Shown here piece by piece: positions 1 to 13,400 of a stretch of DNA of 64,000 nt (position 1 is the stretch's first letter; each line of letters starts with the position of its first letter). The DNA is taken from positions 14,969,664 to 15,033,663 of the forward strand of contig CM049315.1 in the NCBI GenBank assembly GCA_026874595.1. The letters run 5' to 3'. The DNA comes from Sipunculus nudus (taxonomy: Eukaryota; Annelida; Sipuncula; Golfingiida; Sipunculidae). Made by a program: the position numbers and the translations under genes. Below the pieces are notes generated by a model. The model worked only from the letters and a program-made list of their open reading frames with translations. It did not search any database and had not been told where the DNA came from.

Positions 1-2525
1 AAGCTGATATTTGAACATTCTTCAACATGTTTAAATGTAACCAATTTATACTAGGATTTACACCAATCCATATAACCAGATCCCTCCCGTTCTGTCCACA
101 CTTCCATGGATGGTAATGGTTTGAATAATCCACTGTATATAATTTCAAAACGACTGGTGCAGATTGCGGTCTGTTGATCGTCTTGATGTGAAATAGTATC
201 AACTAAATAAATGCTACCTAGTACAAAAAAAACCTAGACCTCACCTGCTTTAAAAATTACAAAAATAAGGATTATTTTCGCATTTAATGAATTTTACCCA
301 AAAATGCGTAAACATGGTACATCTATGAACCATTCGTTTCCCTACAGGCACAGAGCATCATATATAGAGTTCCCTTGGCTTTTAAAATTATGTGTTTACA
401 TAAGGGATGTTTAAACTGAGACTTCATCGAAATACTAAATCATCGATATATAGGTATAACCATAGTAGACCAGCTGTTTAAATTTGTCTAGTCAGTTAAA
501 ATTGGATCTCATTATGCATCCAATCGACTCAAATCGGCACTTTTAACAGCTCATTTTAATCAGTGTTTACTTGATGTAAGAAATGTGCTTCTGTTTTCCC
601 AGCCTTTATGACTCGTTTATTGTTTTATACAAACCTTATATGTACAAAATTACCTGACACTACGAGAACATATTTAATATCATTGTAGACAACCTACAAT
701 TCTGAATATTGGGGATACATATAGAAACAAAATACGGAATGAAACAATTTAGTCGACCTTTTATCAATCTGTTGACATTATGCCAGGTGAAAGGTTGATA
801 TCGACATATGCTCTACTACCTTGCCCCAATAATGCTCAAGAGGCTTTTGATTACATCTTTGAAATAACATTTTTGCTTTGATGTGTTTTCCACTGATTCA
901 CCGATTGCAGTCGAAACAACTGGACACATTATTAATATAACTGTATTAAAATCACTATAATTGCTCGTTTTGTGGGGGAAACCGTATAGCTAACACCCGT
1001 TAAATCATTAGATGTGTATATTATTATTCTTATAAGGTTTGTTTATAAATTGGTGATTTGTGAGTTTCGGCAACCTGAGGGCGTATTCAGGAGACTCTTT
1101 GCTCAACACAACAAGTTTGATACGCCCGTAACCTACGGGGATATACCATCTCAACTGGTTTCTTGTTGGTTTCATTCGCCTCTTGTAACACGGTATTCTT
1201 CTGGGAATATCAGCTGCACTGGCCTCTGTTTGGTTTTAGTTGCCTCTAGGTAACCCGCAGGGATGCGTCCCAGACTCCGTGGTTATCTGATGACCATTCC
1301 ACCGGTTTGGTCATTGAGGTCGGGGCCGGTCGCCTCCCATGGTGACCGCTAACTGAGTTAGGCCACTAATGGGTCTCTTCAGTCTGATAATCATATAAAG
1401 GCCGATCATCAGCTCAAGTAAATAGATCTTGCCCCAGGTGGCTGTGTCCTTTGACATATTACCTAAGCTAATACTAGTAGTTCACCCGACACACGCACAC
1501 ACACACGCGTAACTTTCCCCATACGGACATGCTGTATAGGCCTACTACAGGGCTTTCCATAAAATGTTGACTTTTGGGTCCGAAGCGTGTACGGGCAAAC
1601 AAAACCCAAGAAAATATTTTATATAGTTCATGTCAAAAGTGTTTTATGCCTTGGATCATCACTTATCAGTTACATGAATGGTCTTATAAACATGACCGTT
1701 CCCAAAACATGTGCCACTTCATCCCAGTTAATATATATGAGAGCTCAGCAGCCAGGCAGTATAGGACAGAGTGAGCTAAAGTCAGCTACCAAAATAATGC
1801 GATACATAGACAAAGTGATATCTTACGATTAAGTCATCCTTATCAATGACGGTAATAATGTTTCTGTTTCGCAGCGCCAGTAGAATTGAAACCCACCTTG
1901 TGCGAGTAAGGAATTCATAGCGGACAAAGCATATCTTTCTCCCAATAAAGTAAAACGGAAGTCAAACGGCAGGGGGTGTATTTTCACTGCAGAGACTTGA
2001 AACTTTATTCGAGCCAAAATAAGAGATATTTAAAACATCTCACGCGTTAAAGTTTGAATATAGATGACGCTTAGAAACAAAAACGGTATTACCGTACATA
2101 ACAATCGTGTTCCAATCTACACCGTGATCTTTCCCATTCAGCTGTTATTAATATGTAATTCATCGGAATTTAATAATAGGCATTAGTAGATAATTATCAC
2201 GGTTTTTGAAATAAGATTTAAATGCCTAAATTGATTTTTTATAAAGAAAATTAATTTATTTTGAGAACTTTTAAAGGGCACGCAATGTTAATGATGTAGT
2301 AATTCATCTAATAAGGTCCAGCTATGCTACATTTCCATAAAAGAAGAATGAATGGAAATTAGTTATTTTTCATGCAATTCGTTTGTTTATCTTTCTGGCA
2401 GTACGGTATCATTTTTCTTTAATGATTGTAACTTTATAAAATATTTCAAACGTTATAAGCGCTTTGGTATTAGATAGCCAACTACAAAAAAGATAATTGA
2501 GTATTTTCTATTCCTCGTTAGGAAG
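1..2525. other. No gene recognised, left edge
   Basis: AT-rich sequence with a more GC-rich stretch around 1070-1420 and a short (CA)n-like run near 1492-1507. Small ORFs here have no recognisable motif. The words GAGCTAAAGTCAGC near 1770 recur near 7270, within the border of the repeat described there, so a fragment of the same family may be present. Confidence 0.5.
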
Positions 2526-3081
<556 letters not shown>

Positions 3082-3149
3082 ATTAATGCTCCCCTGCATG
3101 GTCGAGCACTTTTACAATGATGTATTAAAATTCTATGTGCATTACTTTG

Positions 3150-3152
<3 letters not shown>

Positions 3153-3213
<61 letters not shown>
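3153..3213. repeat. (TA)n microsatellite, left of MITE
   Basis: Uninterrupted TA repeat ending exactly where the MITE terminus CAGTAGAACGCC begins. Confidence 0.95.
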
Positions 3214-3216
<3 letters not shown>

Positions 3217-4130
3217 TAGAACGCCTGTATTACGTTCACCATTGGAACTGGATGAAAGTGGCCTTAGTAGAGGAGTGGCCGTTATACAGAAAACCAGGAT
3301 AGGGGGGTTAAAATGTAACACAAAACCAAGTTCAAATCTTTATTACAATCAATAAAATAAACGTATACAGAGTATTAGTATATTTACTGTTATCAATAAA
3401 AAAATAAAATCTTTACAATCACGTCAACCCTATTTATAACAATTTCCTATAATATATAAAAATACAGTGTTTGTTATTAAATTTCAGATTGTATATCCAT
3501 AATATTTGCACAATTTTTATGTTTATTTTGCATTCATACTTATTCAAGTATGAGTAAATTGTGCGATGTTTGCCGCACTGGTTTCGATTGATGTACGTGT
3601 TCACAAGGACATTAAAGAAAGTTTAAAGATCCACAGTTTACCTAACGTTTTTCTGTAGACATAATCATCGGGACCCGCTGGTTGTCATTCGTTAATTAAA
3701 TGACAATTAATATATATAAACACCCTGATCCGGCTCGCACGACTGATTCCGAAACATACACGCAGGTGGGAACACATGCCTTACTATTGGGCATACTAAT
3801 GGGGCTGAGTGGGGTAGCACGACGGATGAGTGGGCTCTCATTAACAGACAGGAATATGTGAGAGCGGACACTTCTGTAATGATATTGTGGTCAGAAGTGG
3901 CCGCTCGATTTCTTGAGCCGATGTCACGGAGTCACTGCCCCTGACCGTAACTGAGGCGTTTCCCGGCCTGCGGGACCGAGAGACCTGGCCGTAATACGGA
4001 ATAGAGGAGTGACCGTAATTGACAACAAAATGATAATGAAATATAACGGCCGAAAATTCGGGACCGGAAAATCTGACCGTTATAGACGTATTGACCGTTA
4101 TTGGGGCGTGGCCGTTAGCAGGCGTTCTAT

Positions 4131-4132
<2 letters not shown>
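3214..4132. mobile_element. Tigger/pogo-like non-autonomous element (MITE) inside a TA tract
   Basis: The left terminus CAGTAGAACGCCTG and the reverse complement of the right terminus CAATAGAACGCCTG match at 13 of 14 bases. The element is about 919 bp and lies between two (TA)n tracts, the expected target for TA-inserting Tc1/mariner and pogo families; the CAGTA-type terminus is typical of pogo/Tigger. Subterminal copies of GACCGTTAT and GGCCGTTA words occur near both ends. No transposase frame is visible, so it is non-autonomous. Confidence 0.65.

Positions 4133-4135
<3 letters not shown>

Positions 4136-4195
<60 letters not shown>
4136..4195. repeat. (TA)n microsatellite, right of MITE
   Basis: TA repeat directly following the MITE end (after GTG); probably the continuation of the tract split by the insertion. 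Confidence 0.95.
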
Positions 4196-4199
<4 letters not shown>

Positions 4200-5268
4200 T
4201 ATGTTAAATAGAATAGGGTGGTTACACGTAACTCTCGGCAATAAAAAAAATATGGTAACTGTATATTATATATTTTATATTTTATAAATACGCTGACAGC
4301 CATTAACAGAGCATACCATTTTTCATCTTATGATGTATGAATAACACTTTCGCTCTCATGGATAAGCCCCGTGGCCCAGACTGACCTGACGTTTTATGCA
4401 TAGCGAAGATAAATTTTAGAGAGAGTTAAAATGTTTTATTTACATTTAAAGAAAATCAGTCTTAGATTGTATCAGAGATATAACTGCGGGTAAACATGCT
4501 ATTTCTAATTATATGTCTTCAAAAAACAGAATAAACCAGTCAAAATATACCAGTTATGTAAAGCAAAAGGACGATGATTCAACCTCAATAACTTCAGTAA
4601 ACACGCCTGCATTCTTTAGTTTTACGGGAAAACATGTTGAGCATTTTGTTTCTCCATTACTTACGGTAATTGGCTCTCACTTAAGTAGGGTATCTAGTAC
4701 TAGTGATGGGTTTATGATGACGGTTATAAGACGGTAAATACTGGAGGGAAGTATAATTCCTCGCTACTGATAGCCACGTCCCAAAATATAATGGCACTTG
4801 CTATCGCCTCGAATTCTAATCTGCAACCCCTTGTATAATATATGGGATTTTTTATGGATATTATAGGAAGGTAAGGGATGACAGATATTTGAACCATGGT
4901 ATGCTTTAATATCGTTCGATACAAAAACAGGTGATGTAAAACACAACACGAAGGATAAAATCAAATTCAAACCCTGGGGTGTACACTTTTTTCTGGACCT
5001 GCCTGGAGGCATGTTAGTGGTATTGCTGCCATCTGGTGGTTAGGTTTCACTCAGGATCTGGAAAAAGGCTCTTGAATAAGAGCTTAAGCAGGGGTAGCCG
5101 TTTGACAATATGTCCCAGATACATTACCTGACGGTTAATGGATAAGTGTTCAGTACTTTTATTTACATTAAAACATGTCAGAAAAAAAATTTCCTATATA
5201 GCTCTGTCTCATATCAAATTACAATTTAAATGTTGGGTTAAAATGTTTAAATGAACAGAACAACAGAG
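4196..5268. other. No gene recognised
   Basis: AT-rich. A match to the CTCF core in minus orientation (GCCATCTGGTGG) lies at about 5028-5039. Small ORFs are unconvincing. Confidence 0.5.
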
Positions 5269-6424
5269 GTTTCAGACATCACATGACGATAACGAACAGA
5301 CCACCAGAGGTTTCAGACATCACATGGCGATTACAACCACACCAGCAGAAGTTTCATATAAAACATGGCGTTAACAACCACACCAGCAGATGTTTGAGAC
5401 ATCACATTGTGTTATCAACCATACCAATAGATGTTTAAGACATCACATGGCGATAACAACCACAGCAGCAGAAGTTTGAGACATCACATGGTGTTATCAA
5501 CCACACCAATAGATGTTTAAGACATCACATGGGGATAACAACCACAGCAGCAGAAGATTCAGATAACACATGGCGATAACAACCACACAAGTAGAAGTTT
5601 TAGACATCACATGGCGTTATCAACCACACAAACAGAAGTTCCAGACATCACACTGAGATAACAACCACACCAGTAGAAGTTTTAGACATCACATGGCGTA
5701 AAAAAAACCACACAAACAGAAGTTTCAGACATCACATGGCGTTAACAACCACACCAGTAGAAGTTTAAGACATCACGTGGCGATAACAACCACAAAAACA
5801 GAAGTTTCAGACATCACATCGCGATAACAACCATACCAACAGATGTTAGAGACATCACATGGCGATAACAACCACACAAACAGAAGTTCCAGACATCACA
5901 CTGAGATAACAACCACAGCAGCAGAGGTTTCAGATATCACATGGCGATAACAACCACACCAACAGACGTTTCAGACATCACATGGAGATAACGATCAGAC
6001 CAACAGAGGTTTCAGACATGACGTGGCGATACACACCCACGTCAGCAGATGATTCAGACATCACATGGCAATACTCACCACACTAGCATATGTTCCAGAC
6101 ATCACATGGCGTTAACTATTAGACGAACAGAAGTTTCTGACATCACATGGCTTTGACAACCACACCAGAAGTAGTTTCAGACATCACACGGCGTTAACAA
6201 CCACACCAGCAGAAGTTTCAGACATGACGTGGTGATAATGAACAGACCAAAATAATTTTCAGACATCACATTGGTTAACAACCACACCAACAGATGTTTT
6301 AGACATCACCTGGTGATAACAACCAGACCCGCAGAAATTGTTCAGACATCACGTGACCATAACAACCACACAAGCGGAAGTTTCAGATATCACACGTCAA
6401 TAATAAACAGGCCGAGAGAAAGTT
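5269..6424. repeat. 41-bp minisatellite, about 28 copies
   Basis: A unit beginning GTTTCAGACATCACATGG and continuing CGATAACAACCACACC, then AGCAGAA, repeats with starts at 5269, 5310, 5351 and 5392 (exact 41-bp steps) to about 6422. Copies differ at 10-25 percent of sites, so the array is old. The unit length is not a multiple of three and frames are broken, so it is not coding. An orphan fragment is at 7708-7730. Confidence 0.92.
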
Positions 6425-6816
6425 TCTGGTTGCAGGTACGGTGCCTTCTTAGCCACAGGTTCATTGCGTATGCCCGGCGAGAAATGAAACACCGCTATAA
6501 CATTAAGTGCGTCTTGTTGTCCTAGAATTAGTAAAACATTGGATGTACGTAGCGCACTTCCCTGTCCATGGACATAAATATCACATGGTCGCTCAGTACC
6601 GCCCCAAGGGACTTGCCGGGGAAAGTAAATGAAAAGTACCCTGAAAGCATTTAATGACGATGGCACTATAAATCTGATATACTTTTCTGATCTAGGACCT
6701 TTAAAGAGAAGAAGATGACCAGGCGTGGGTGCACGGAACTCATTACGTACCATAACAACATGTTATTTATAGATATGTGAGGGCCACCCATGATCACGCT
6801 CTCTTATTAACCTTAC

Positions 6817-6823
<7 letters not shown>

Positions 6824-6910
<87 letters not shown>

Positions 6911-7268
6911 CACGAGTTGGACCAGGAATACACAAGACACAGAAGAGTAAAACTTATTATTAAACCAAATGGAAATAAGTCACATTAAACCTGGTACCGT
7001 GTACTTTCTTATTGTAAATGCATTTATGAAATTCAAATTCATTTTCAAATAATACTCTAACACTTTTGAAAATTTAATTTTCATTTTTATCACCCGACAA
7101 CATTCCACTTAAATAAACCTGAATGCAAATAAGAAAAAAATTCTGTTTCAAGTTGGCGTAACGTAACGTAACGTAAATAACCTGTTTAACAATTTTAACG
7201 TATCCTTGTGTGGATAATACGCCAAAACCACACGTAGGAGCTTATCAATCATTTATGAAAACAGACGA
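6824..7268 (-). repeat. (CT)n(TA)n-tailed dispersed repeat, right inverted copy
   Basis: Read on the minus strand this runs from about 7268 through GCTCCTACGTGTGGTTTT and TTATCCACACAAGG, then about 360 bp later into (CT)n (GA on plus, about 6876-6903) and (TA)n (6823-6870). A short CGTAA pentamer run sits at about 7158-7177. It matches the copy at 2526-3014 in inverse orientation about 4.3 kb away. Confidence 0.6.
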
Positions 7269-7297
7269 ATGAGCTAAAGTCAGCCGCACAAGGAAAC

Positions 7298-7301
<4 letters not shown>

Positions 7302-7352
<51 letters not shown>
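7302..7352. repeat. (TA)n microsatellite
   Basis: Uninterrupted TA repeat just outside the right copy of the (CT)n(TA)n-tailed repeat. Confidence 0.95.
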
Positions 7353-7356
<4 letters not shown>

Positions 7357-7707
7357 ATTATCAATTAATTTACTTTTTCATTGTTGGATATCAAATACCG
7401 GAGAGCTTAATTCTAAATTAAATTTAATGGTTTTACCGAATAAAAAGGTCTGATACTCTACTGCCAGGTAGATTGACAGAAAAATTGTAAGAAAATAAAA
7501 CAAATTTACATTCTACTGCTTAGAAGGTTTACCATGAGTGCACCCGACTTGATGAAATCACTACATTATTAACTTTGGGTTCCCTTTAAGAATTCTCGCA
7601 ATAGGTATTTTTTTTTATTAAAGAATTCAATTAATGCATGTAAGTTTTTTTTCGAACGCCGTGATAATAATCTTGAATAATGTTCATCAAGAAATAAAAC
7701 CTTTGAG

Positions 7708-7730
7708 CAACCACACCAGCAGAAGTTTTA
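7708..7730 (+). repeat. Orphan fragment of the 41-bp minisatellite unit
   Basis: CAACCACACCAGCAGAAG followed by TTTTA repeats the junction of two 41-bp units, 1.3 kb from the array, with nothing repeated on either side. Confidence 0.55.
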
Positions 7731-7961
7731 TGACCTTTATAAACTTATTGGGGAAAAGTTATTTAACGTTTGAAATGTGGAAAAATTTCTCCACAGAATG
7801 TCGACAGCAATTACAGAACAACATTTTTTATAATATATTTTGTTGGAGTTAACCGCCTCCATTTTGTAATGCTAGTATAACTAAGCATATGTACAACTAC
7901 AGAATTCAATTCGGACTACGTGACAGGGCAGTATCACACGCTTCCTCTCTTGTTATATCCT

Positions 7962-8240
7962 GGTGTAAAACCAGGCCCGGTGGCTACTGCACTTGCGGGC
8001 CCTGGGTATGAAATCTTGTCCATAGCATAGTAACCCCTAAAAGACGCACTCGTTTGTGAGTAAATCAAGGCCGTTGCGCACGGCCTTCCCATTAAGCCTG
8101 CAGAGCGCTCATCCTGGATGGGGTGGACCGTGAAAAATCTCACCACCATGACTGAGATTAGAACACACGATCTCCCGGCTTTGAATCCTACGCTTGAAAG
8201 AGACATGAAGTACAAAAGTACAAAAAGCACCGGAATAGCA
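7962..8240 (+). mobile_element. SINE-like repeat, copy 1
   Basis: Positions 7962-8061 are a clear relative of 22932-23035: both have ACCAGGCCCGGTG, then CTGCAC, CTGGGT and CTCGTTTGTGAGT in order and spacing. The 3' half (GAGATTAGAACACACGATCTCCCGG) resembles the reverse of a tRNA-type B-box region. It is diverged, with no coding frame. Confidence 0.6.
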
Positions 8241-8284
8241 TTTTTGGTGATATGTGCATGGTCATTAAAGAAGGGTCACGCAAG

Positions 8285-9991
8285 CTTCAATGTACAGGAG
8301 TAAACACGCGACAACCAGAGAAAACTATAACAATTTAATATAGAAACTTAGTTTTCGCTAATCGACTGAAATGCCGTCCGTCCAGCGTCGAGTTGGCAAT
8401 ATGACATTCAAATGTGTGATATTATTCATGTTGTTTTAGTAAAATAATTATGTATAGTTTTATTGACTCAAAATGTCAAACATGAATAAACAAAGCGTGA
8501 TACCTAGGTACGGACAATTACAGAGACAGTATAGTAGCGTACCCTGCTCCGCCTTTGTACAAATTCTCACGGAAATTGATTCAATAGTTGTTTCGTAATT
8601 CAGCAAAAAGACAAATACGCGTTTCACATTACCATCTTGAGGGGTAATTATAGCCCCAGTGTAGACAATTTCTGGTAGAACGATAGACCGGAAAAAAAGG
8701 AATATCATTACCTGGAACCTGAATGATACAGATATCAAGAACATTTCCCAACTAACGGGAACTTATGAAAAGCGTTATACAAATGATTCCATCAAATACA
8801 AATCCACACAGGCTGCACATTGTGATGTCAGCAACCGATACGCATCGCATCGCCAGTAAACCTTTATAAATGAACAATGACCTTTACATCGACAGTCTAC
8901 TCACAAGTCTTTAACATAAGTGGCAGGTCGATATTTGACAGGGTGAAATATGTCAAAGCTGGATGGCAGAATATCAGGCACTTCCAGCGTGAGGAAACCT
9001 TGACATAAAACACAATAGAAAATCAACAGAAAGTTTGCTGAAAGTCTGAGCCTGGAAACTGCTCGCCTATAGATAAGCCTTAAACCTTCAAAGTCGTATT
9101 GTATTCTATGCAAACATCATTAATTTAAGACCACATGCTTTCTATCTCTTGAGGCGGTTGCAAACCAAAACCTCAAGTTCTTTTTAACGATTTGCCCGTC
9201 TTCAGAAAGTTTTTCGCTCGACATCATATACGTTAGCTTTACAACATCTCAATTTTGACCCCACAAGGCAGATGTAGTCATGTTTTAACCATTAGCTGGG
9301 ACTGGTCAGCTCTTCAGGGTGACTCAGGTTCTTCTGTAAACCTTCATTTGACATTGTGCTACAGTATTCTATGCTTATTAACAAATGGAATTTAAATTTT
9401 TACCGATTTTCAATTTTAGGCTTCACTCAAAAAATAATTTGTTCGTCGGATTCGCCGCTCCTTTTTTGTGGACTAACTGTATTTAACAAATAATGACCAG
9501 GTCTCCAGAAATGTTGCTAATTTGTGCTCATGCTTAATTCCTGAAAAGGAAGGGAAAATGGACTGAATGTTGTGTCGATTATATGTACCCTTTATTGAAT
9601 CATTTTTAATTTTTTTTTTTTTGCGTGTTGCCCCTATTTTGATTCGTAAGCCTTGAATAAGATCGGTGGCAAGCCGACCATTGGCGTCATTTGAACATAT
9701 TCTCAGGACCAATTTTACCTAGGGGCCCTGGAGATCCTGAAAAATACTGTTAATGTTATATAATATGTAAAGATGAAACGGAGGGGGTATTATAATAAAT
9801 ATAAAAATACAATGGCAAAAACGAAATAACTAAAATCCAAACTCTCAGGTACATGCGACGTACTCATAATGATTTTACCACAGCTAACTCCACCCAGGAG
9901 GCTACGTTTCACCCGTGTTGGTATGTTGGCTGTTTGCTGATTTCAAAAACGTAGCTGCGCCGATATCCTTGGAATTATGTGAAGTAGGGCC
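8285..9991. other. No gene recognised
   Basis: AT-rich intergenic sequence with short poly-T and poly-A runs (about 9608-9622). Small ORFs on both strands show no motif. Confidence 0.5.
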
Positions 9992-10492
9992 TAGACTGGT
10001 ACCCTGCTCTATTATGGCCCTCAGCCAAGCATAGAGACAAGCGTACAACGCCATCTTAAGTACTCCCAAACTCCTGACTTACCTGTAGACTGGTTCAAAC
10101 TCCAACAAGCACGCTCATACCGGTTGTCGTGGACGTTCATACGATCCTTGTTGATTATCCGTTAAAAGATTTCTTATAAAATAACTTTCTTTAGTTATTT
10201 CCAGTTTTCAAATATTGAAGAATGAGTTGTTGCACAAAAGCTTAATGATGGATGTAAAGATAATACGATATACTGAACCTTTGATATTCCACTGTTTGAG
10301 CAGTGATTTATTATTACTATCTATAAATCTAATCATTACGTCACACGTAATGTACAGCCAACTTTTGGTAACTTCTCTGAGCAAACGAAGTGCATATTTT
10401 TATCTGCCGGGAGTAAATAAGATGGCGTTGTACGCCCGTCTCTATGATTGGCCAAGAGCAGCGGTGCCATAATAGAGCGGCGTACCAGTCTA
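9992..10492. mobile_element. Mutator-like MITE, copy 1
   Basis: The termini TAGACTGGTAC and GTACCAGTCTA are inverse, with inverted similarity extending more than 75 bp (CTCTATTATGGC, ATAGAGAC, GCGTACAACGCCATCTTA). It is 501 bp with no ORF of note. It is homologous along its length to 56942-57479. Its target-site duplication is no longer clear. Confidence 0.75.
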
Positions 10493-13400
10493 GGCAGGGG
10501 CCTGCGAAAACCCCTTTTAACTTTTGATGAGGACCATAATAAAGGGACAAATCCTGTACATGTCACCTTTACCATTGCTTATACATATTTATAAAGATCA
10601 TATATTAAATTCCATCTGTGATGCTTGCAATGAATAGATAAAGAAGGGAACGAGATTTGGTTCTAAGAATCACATTTGACCTGCAAAAGTTTCCTGGACA
10701 AGGTGGCCCATTTGCTTTAATCAGGAACGGAACTGCTGTTTATTTTGGCTTTGCAGGGGGGGGGGGTCTACAAGCCCACCTACACTTTTTTTTAAACTAG
10801 ATAATTAGATATATAAATACACTCTACAAACCCTCTAAGTCTCCCTTTCCTGTCAGTGGATGATTAATGAGAAACCTGTCTTTTTTATTGTCCGCGTTAT
10901 AATTCTAAAGACATGAATAGCAGTTAAAAATGTAGTGACATATTAAATAATCGCGTGAAATAAATCTTTCAGTGACAGCTTACTGATGTATTACTTAATA
11001 AGCGACAGTACCTATATTTATATAGCTCTACACACGTTGGACAAAATGACCATATCGCACACTTCGAATCATCCAGAGATATTCAAATTGACCGGAATAC
11101 ATCTCGTAAAACGCGTTTTCTTTTGAAATATTTCAATAATTGTGAATAAGCCGGTCGTTATCTTACACTCTTTTAAAGTTCGCCACATGAAACAACCCTT
11201 ATATGAAGATGTAATGGTCGAGATTTTGTACTAAGCATCTTTTATATGTTTTTTTTCAAGAAAGTTATTAATATGTTTGCAAATTAAGAGAGGTGAAGAA
11301 AAGTGCACTTTGGAAAAAACAATATACGCATATATATATATATATCCGATAGAATATAGAATATATAGAATCCGATCATATTTTATATAGTTATTAGCTT
11401 TTAAAGCGTGTGAATATATCATTGATAACTTATGGATTAAATCATATTCCTAACAGAGCTGTTGGTTTGCGCAATATATGATTTAACGGAAAAGCATGGA
11501 CTAGTACATACCAGGGGGTATAAATGGCTTGAGAGTTTGTTGGTTCACATAAATGATTATACAACAATAAAAAAACAGCAAACATTGTCCTAGTGCTTAT
11601 ATTTTTTATTGAGACATTTAATTCGATTTCACACTTCCAGGTATATTGGAATAAACCGATAGCGTATAGGTAAAATTGAGACCTAAGGTTTCTTTTTTCC
11701 TGTCAAGGTCCTTTTTATATATTAATATCAACAATAAGATTTTCCTGGTCAAGATCTGAACCGTAAATATAGACATTATATCACATAAAATTATTATTTT
11801 CATAAATAAATATGAAAGAATGTAGATAAAAATGGTCGCCAACTAATGTCAAGATGTTGCCTTATCTTTTTTTCATAACTTCCCGTTTGTTGTCTGCAAA
11901 GCACATCATAATGTGTCCGCTCCCACCCAACCGAGGGGTAACGACCTCTGTCGTCGTATGTAGAATTTCTTATAAACCCGATAAGTTCTGAAGCGCAGCA
12001 TATTTTGGTACGACATTTGAAATACAAATATTTTCGACAACATTTCTGACAAGTCTGAAAAATGGTGACCTCGACCCTGACATACACTGTCAAATCAGCC
12101 AAAATATAAACATGTTGTGAACCCCAATAACTTCTGAAATATTGCTTATTATCTCCTGAAAGTTGATATTGTTTCACCTACTTTTCTGAAATGTTTGAAA
12201 ACGTGTGACTCTCATCCGGTTCTAACAATTAAAATCAGTCTAATTATAGTTCATCTTCAAAAGCATTTCTTTGTAGCGCAAGCACCTTTTGAATTACTGT
12301 ATATTTTCCCTGGTGTTTCACACACGAGTCGTTTCTTTAAAGATCTCGGCGGGGGGGGGGGGGGGGGGGGATATGGCCACCGGCCAAACACTTCCCATTA
12401 GGACATCTGGCGGCAATTCACATGAACCAATGTTTTGCAAATGACAATATTTTGCGTGACTTCATATGTTCTCCCCACTAACAGCTAGTGATCTCTTAAG
12501 AATTTGAATGTTTGCCGAATAAGAAAGAAATTACGTAAATTCTATATATATATATATATATATATAAGGCAGGTGAATAATGGTTTTAAGAGAGAGGTTT
12601 ACGAAAAGGAAAATCATGATGAATCATTTTCGTGATTACTGAAATCATTCATTCATTGATTTAAATCACTTATGGTTTAGACAGGTTAACAAACGGTAAC
12701 CTGAGCTATAATCAAGGACCACTGTCTGTCGTATGACCGTTCGTTAACAGAGTATATAATCCATAACTATTACAACTAGAATCATGATTTAGAACCCAGA
12801 TAAGATCTTAAGATAAACAATGTTTTATGCAAACAGATTCCAGGTGAACTGTTTTTTTGTTGTTGTTGTTGGTCACTGTGACTGTCGTCATTGGCTATGA
12901 CCATCAGGCGTTTGTCGGAATCCCCTTGGCGTCATCGCATTGGTTATAGGATCACTTGTTATGATTTTCTTTGGTTTGCACAAAACAGACAATTATATTT
13001 CTGAAAGCTCCATGTTACAAGTAGAACAAAGGGTGTTGCATCTCAGTTGTAAATGATTGGTAATTACAATACATACGGGATCAGCATAATGTCACCATCT
13101 CGAGATAATATCTCGATAATATCCAGATCTCAAGATAAATTCAATATATCCTGGGTCCTAAATCAGCCACCGTTGACATGGCAATTTGATCTGATGAAAT
13201 TCACTTTTACGTGGTAGTAGTTTACTGACCACCCCTTTCTGGACTGTGTACTAAATAGCATATACCCTCTCTCTAACTCCAAGGCAATCTGCAAATTGGT
13301 GATCTCACAATAAAATGTGACTGACGATCAATGGTAAATAGCCACTATACACAAGGAATTATCTTGATATGTGCACTTCAAGGTAAGCAATATTTTATTT

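Noticed and set aside
5269-6424. CRISPR-like array
   Set aside because: The whole 41-bp unit is repeated, with no unique spacers; the sequence is eukaryotic.
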